Below, piece after piece: positions 62,937-64,000 of a DNA stretch of 64,000 nt. Positions within the stretch are counted from its first letter, which is position 1. Every line of letters starts with the position of its first letter. The notes under the pieces are model-generated. The model searched no databases and was not told where the DNA came from. It saw only the letters and a list, made by a program, of their open reading frames with translations. Source of the stretch: JAPPLB01 sp965206655 (GTDB lineage: Bacteria > Acidobacteriota > Terriglobia > Bryobacterales > UBA6623); the NCBI GenBank assembly GCA_965206655.1, contig CBDBKC010000038.1:992001-1056000 (forward strand), written 5' to 3'. A program made the translations under genes and the position numbers.

Positions 62937-64000
62937 CCCGATCCGAGTAAGAGTAGGAGTATCCATAGTCACGGTAGTATCCGTAGTCAAGATTATTGAG
63001 ATCGACCCGGTTCATCACGAAGCCTAAAAAGTGAACACCAGCGTCGTCAAACGTTTGCTTCGTCCGCAGCAGCGAGCCGCGCTCCGTCGCATCGGAAACC
63101 ACGAGGATGACACCCTCGACCAGGCGCGAAATCGTTCGAGCGTCCGAGAGTACCAACGATGGCGGCGAATCCACGACCACGTGCTGGAACCGCCGTCCGA
63201 CTTCCTGCAGCAGCGTGGATAGGCGGGGTGAGTAGAGTAGATCTGACGCCACCAAGCTTGAACGCCCCGCGGGAACCAGCGACAACCCTTCAATCTTTGT
63301 GCTGACGACTACCTGGTCCAAGTCCGCCGTGCCCTGGAGATAGTCCGTCAAACCCGTCTCGCTTTGCACACCGAGCTGCCGGGCGCAGTTCGGACGCCGC
63401 ATGTCGGCGTCAACCACAAGAACCCGCCGCCCCAACTGAGCCAGACTGCATGCCAGGTTGAGACTTACCGAGGTCTTGCCTTCCTCGGGTTGAGAGCTCG
63501 TCACAAGAATCCGCCGCATCGATTCATCCCAGCCCAGCAGAACCGAGCTACGCAGCGTCCGGTAAGCTTCCGACAGCCCTTGCTCCGGCGCCCAAGGCGC
63601 GAAGCCGTTCGCCGCTGCCGCTACCTTACCTGCTCCGTTCCCATTCGTTAGGGCCGGCGCTGGAGGATTGCCGGACTTTCTCTTACTTGCCGGTTCGCTC
63701 GTGAGCACGGTTTGAACACGCTGCTGTTTCCCGCGGGGAATCACAGCCAACATGGCCAGTCCTGTCATCCTCTCGACTTCATCCGGCGTGCGGACAACAG
63801 TGTTCAGGTGCTCCTTCACGAAGGCCAGCCCCACCCCGAACAACAACCCGCACGTCAACGCCAGTACCAGGTTGCGGAGTTTCTTTGGCCGATACGGTTG
63901 GCCGGGAATCTCCGCCGGATCGAGCATCGAGATGTTTGACGCCCGCAGACCGGCCGAAATCCCCGCCTCTTTCAAGCGCTGCAGCAATCCGTCGTAGAGC
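62929..64000 (-). CDS. Exopolysaccharide tyrosine autokinase (Wzc/CpsD-like), N-terminus outside window
   Basis: At least 356 residues; the frame stays open to the last base, so the start lies to the right. The visible part starts near the second membrane helix (NLVLALTCGLLFGVGLAFV) after a PYRPKK Pro-rich segment. The BY-kinase domain has a variant Walker A (SQPEEGKTSVSLNLA), Walker A' VLVVDADMRRP and Walker B HVVVDSPPSLV. The C-terminus is a tyrosine cluster (DYGYYRDYGYSYSYSD) for autophosphorylation. Controls chain length and export of a capsular or exopolysaccharide at the inner membrane. The SLBB export protein at 12.9 kb is a possible partner type. Confidence 0.9.
   Translation of the reverse strand, partial: LYDGLLQRLKEAGISAGLRASNISMLDPAEIPGQPYRPKKLRNLVLALTCGLLFGVGLAFVKEHLNTVVRTPDEVERMTGLAMLAVIPRGKQQRVQTVLTSEPASKRKSGNPPAPALTNGNGAGKVAAAANGFAPWAPEQGLSEAYRTLRSSVLLGWDESMRRILVTSSQPEEGKTSVSLNLACSLAQLGRRVLVVDADMRRPNCARQLGVQSETGLTDYLQGTADLDQVVVSTKIEGLSLVPAGRSSLVASDLLYSPRLSTLLQEVGRRFQHVVVDSPPSLVLSDARTISRLVEGVILVVSDATERGSLLRTKQTFDDAGVHFLGFVMNRVDLNNLDYGYYRDYGYSYSYSDRDA

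Overview
The window looks like a chromosomal segment of an Acidobacteriota member near Bryobacterales/Solibacter. The base composition is GC-rich. One large secreted protein ends in the Solibacter-type C-terminal domain (TIGR03437-like). The gene content also fits that group: DUF1501 protein, sulfatase, CRTAC1/ASPIC-UnbV protein, M81 peptidase, enolase-superfamily enzyme, BNR sialidases, and a PQQ-propeller dehydrogenase beside a multihaem-TPR cytochrome. This assignment is inferred from family knowledge; there is no rRNA or other phylogenetic marker in the window.

Layout. 1-1.8 kb: ISKra4-type transposase cut by the left edge, abutting an interrupted integrase gene. 2-13.8 kb: secreted propeller, M20 peptidase, SDR, DUF1501 protein, YifB/ComM ATPase with a 40-aa membrane ORF just upstream, exported methyltransferase, sulfatase, large secreted unknown, and an SLBB polysaccharide export protein. 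14-15.2 kb: an N-acyl-D-amino-acid deacylase cut short and joined to a transposase tail. 15.3-27.4 kb: PQQ dehydrogenase, octahaem TPR cytochrome, CocE-type hydrolase, sialidase, CRTAC1 protein, LLM oxidoreductase, secreted lectin-like protein. 27.6-33.5 kb: alaS, recX, two toxin-antitoxin pairs (RelE type, VapBC type) and a membrane-anchored FkbM methyltransferase. 33.6-38.4 kb: PLP lyase with M81 peptidase, BNR protein, enolase-superfamily enzyme.

38.5-47 kb is the most dynamic part. A 275-bp non-autonomous element with terminal inverted repeats occurs three times, each copy flanked by a matching 9-bp duplication. Two copies sit in one RelA/SpoT-domain gene. Removing both, with one duplication each, restores a continuous 510-codon reading frame. 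The third copy lies in a gene-poor, repeat-bearing stretch. The MFS transporter, dimethylformamidase-like enzyme and a Gly-rich secreted protein lie between them.

47-64 kb is more conventional: a secreted PPC-repeat protein pair, a sensor histidine kinase, a lipoprotein, pilM and a PilN/AMIN-like gene overlapping a proline peptidase, then accB-accC and dapF. After these come two unknown secreted or hypothetical proteins, a cyclophilin-fold protein, a quinone oxidoreductase, and a Wzc-like exopolysaccharide tyrosine kinase running off the right edge. The Wzc-like and SLBB proteins could serve polysaccharide export. PilM and its neighbour belong to type IV pilus or secretion machinery. AccBC feeds fatty-acid synthesis and DapF lysine/peptidoglycan synthesis.
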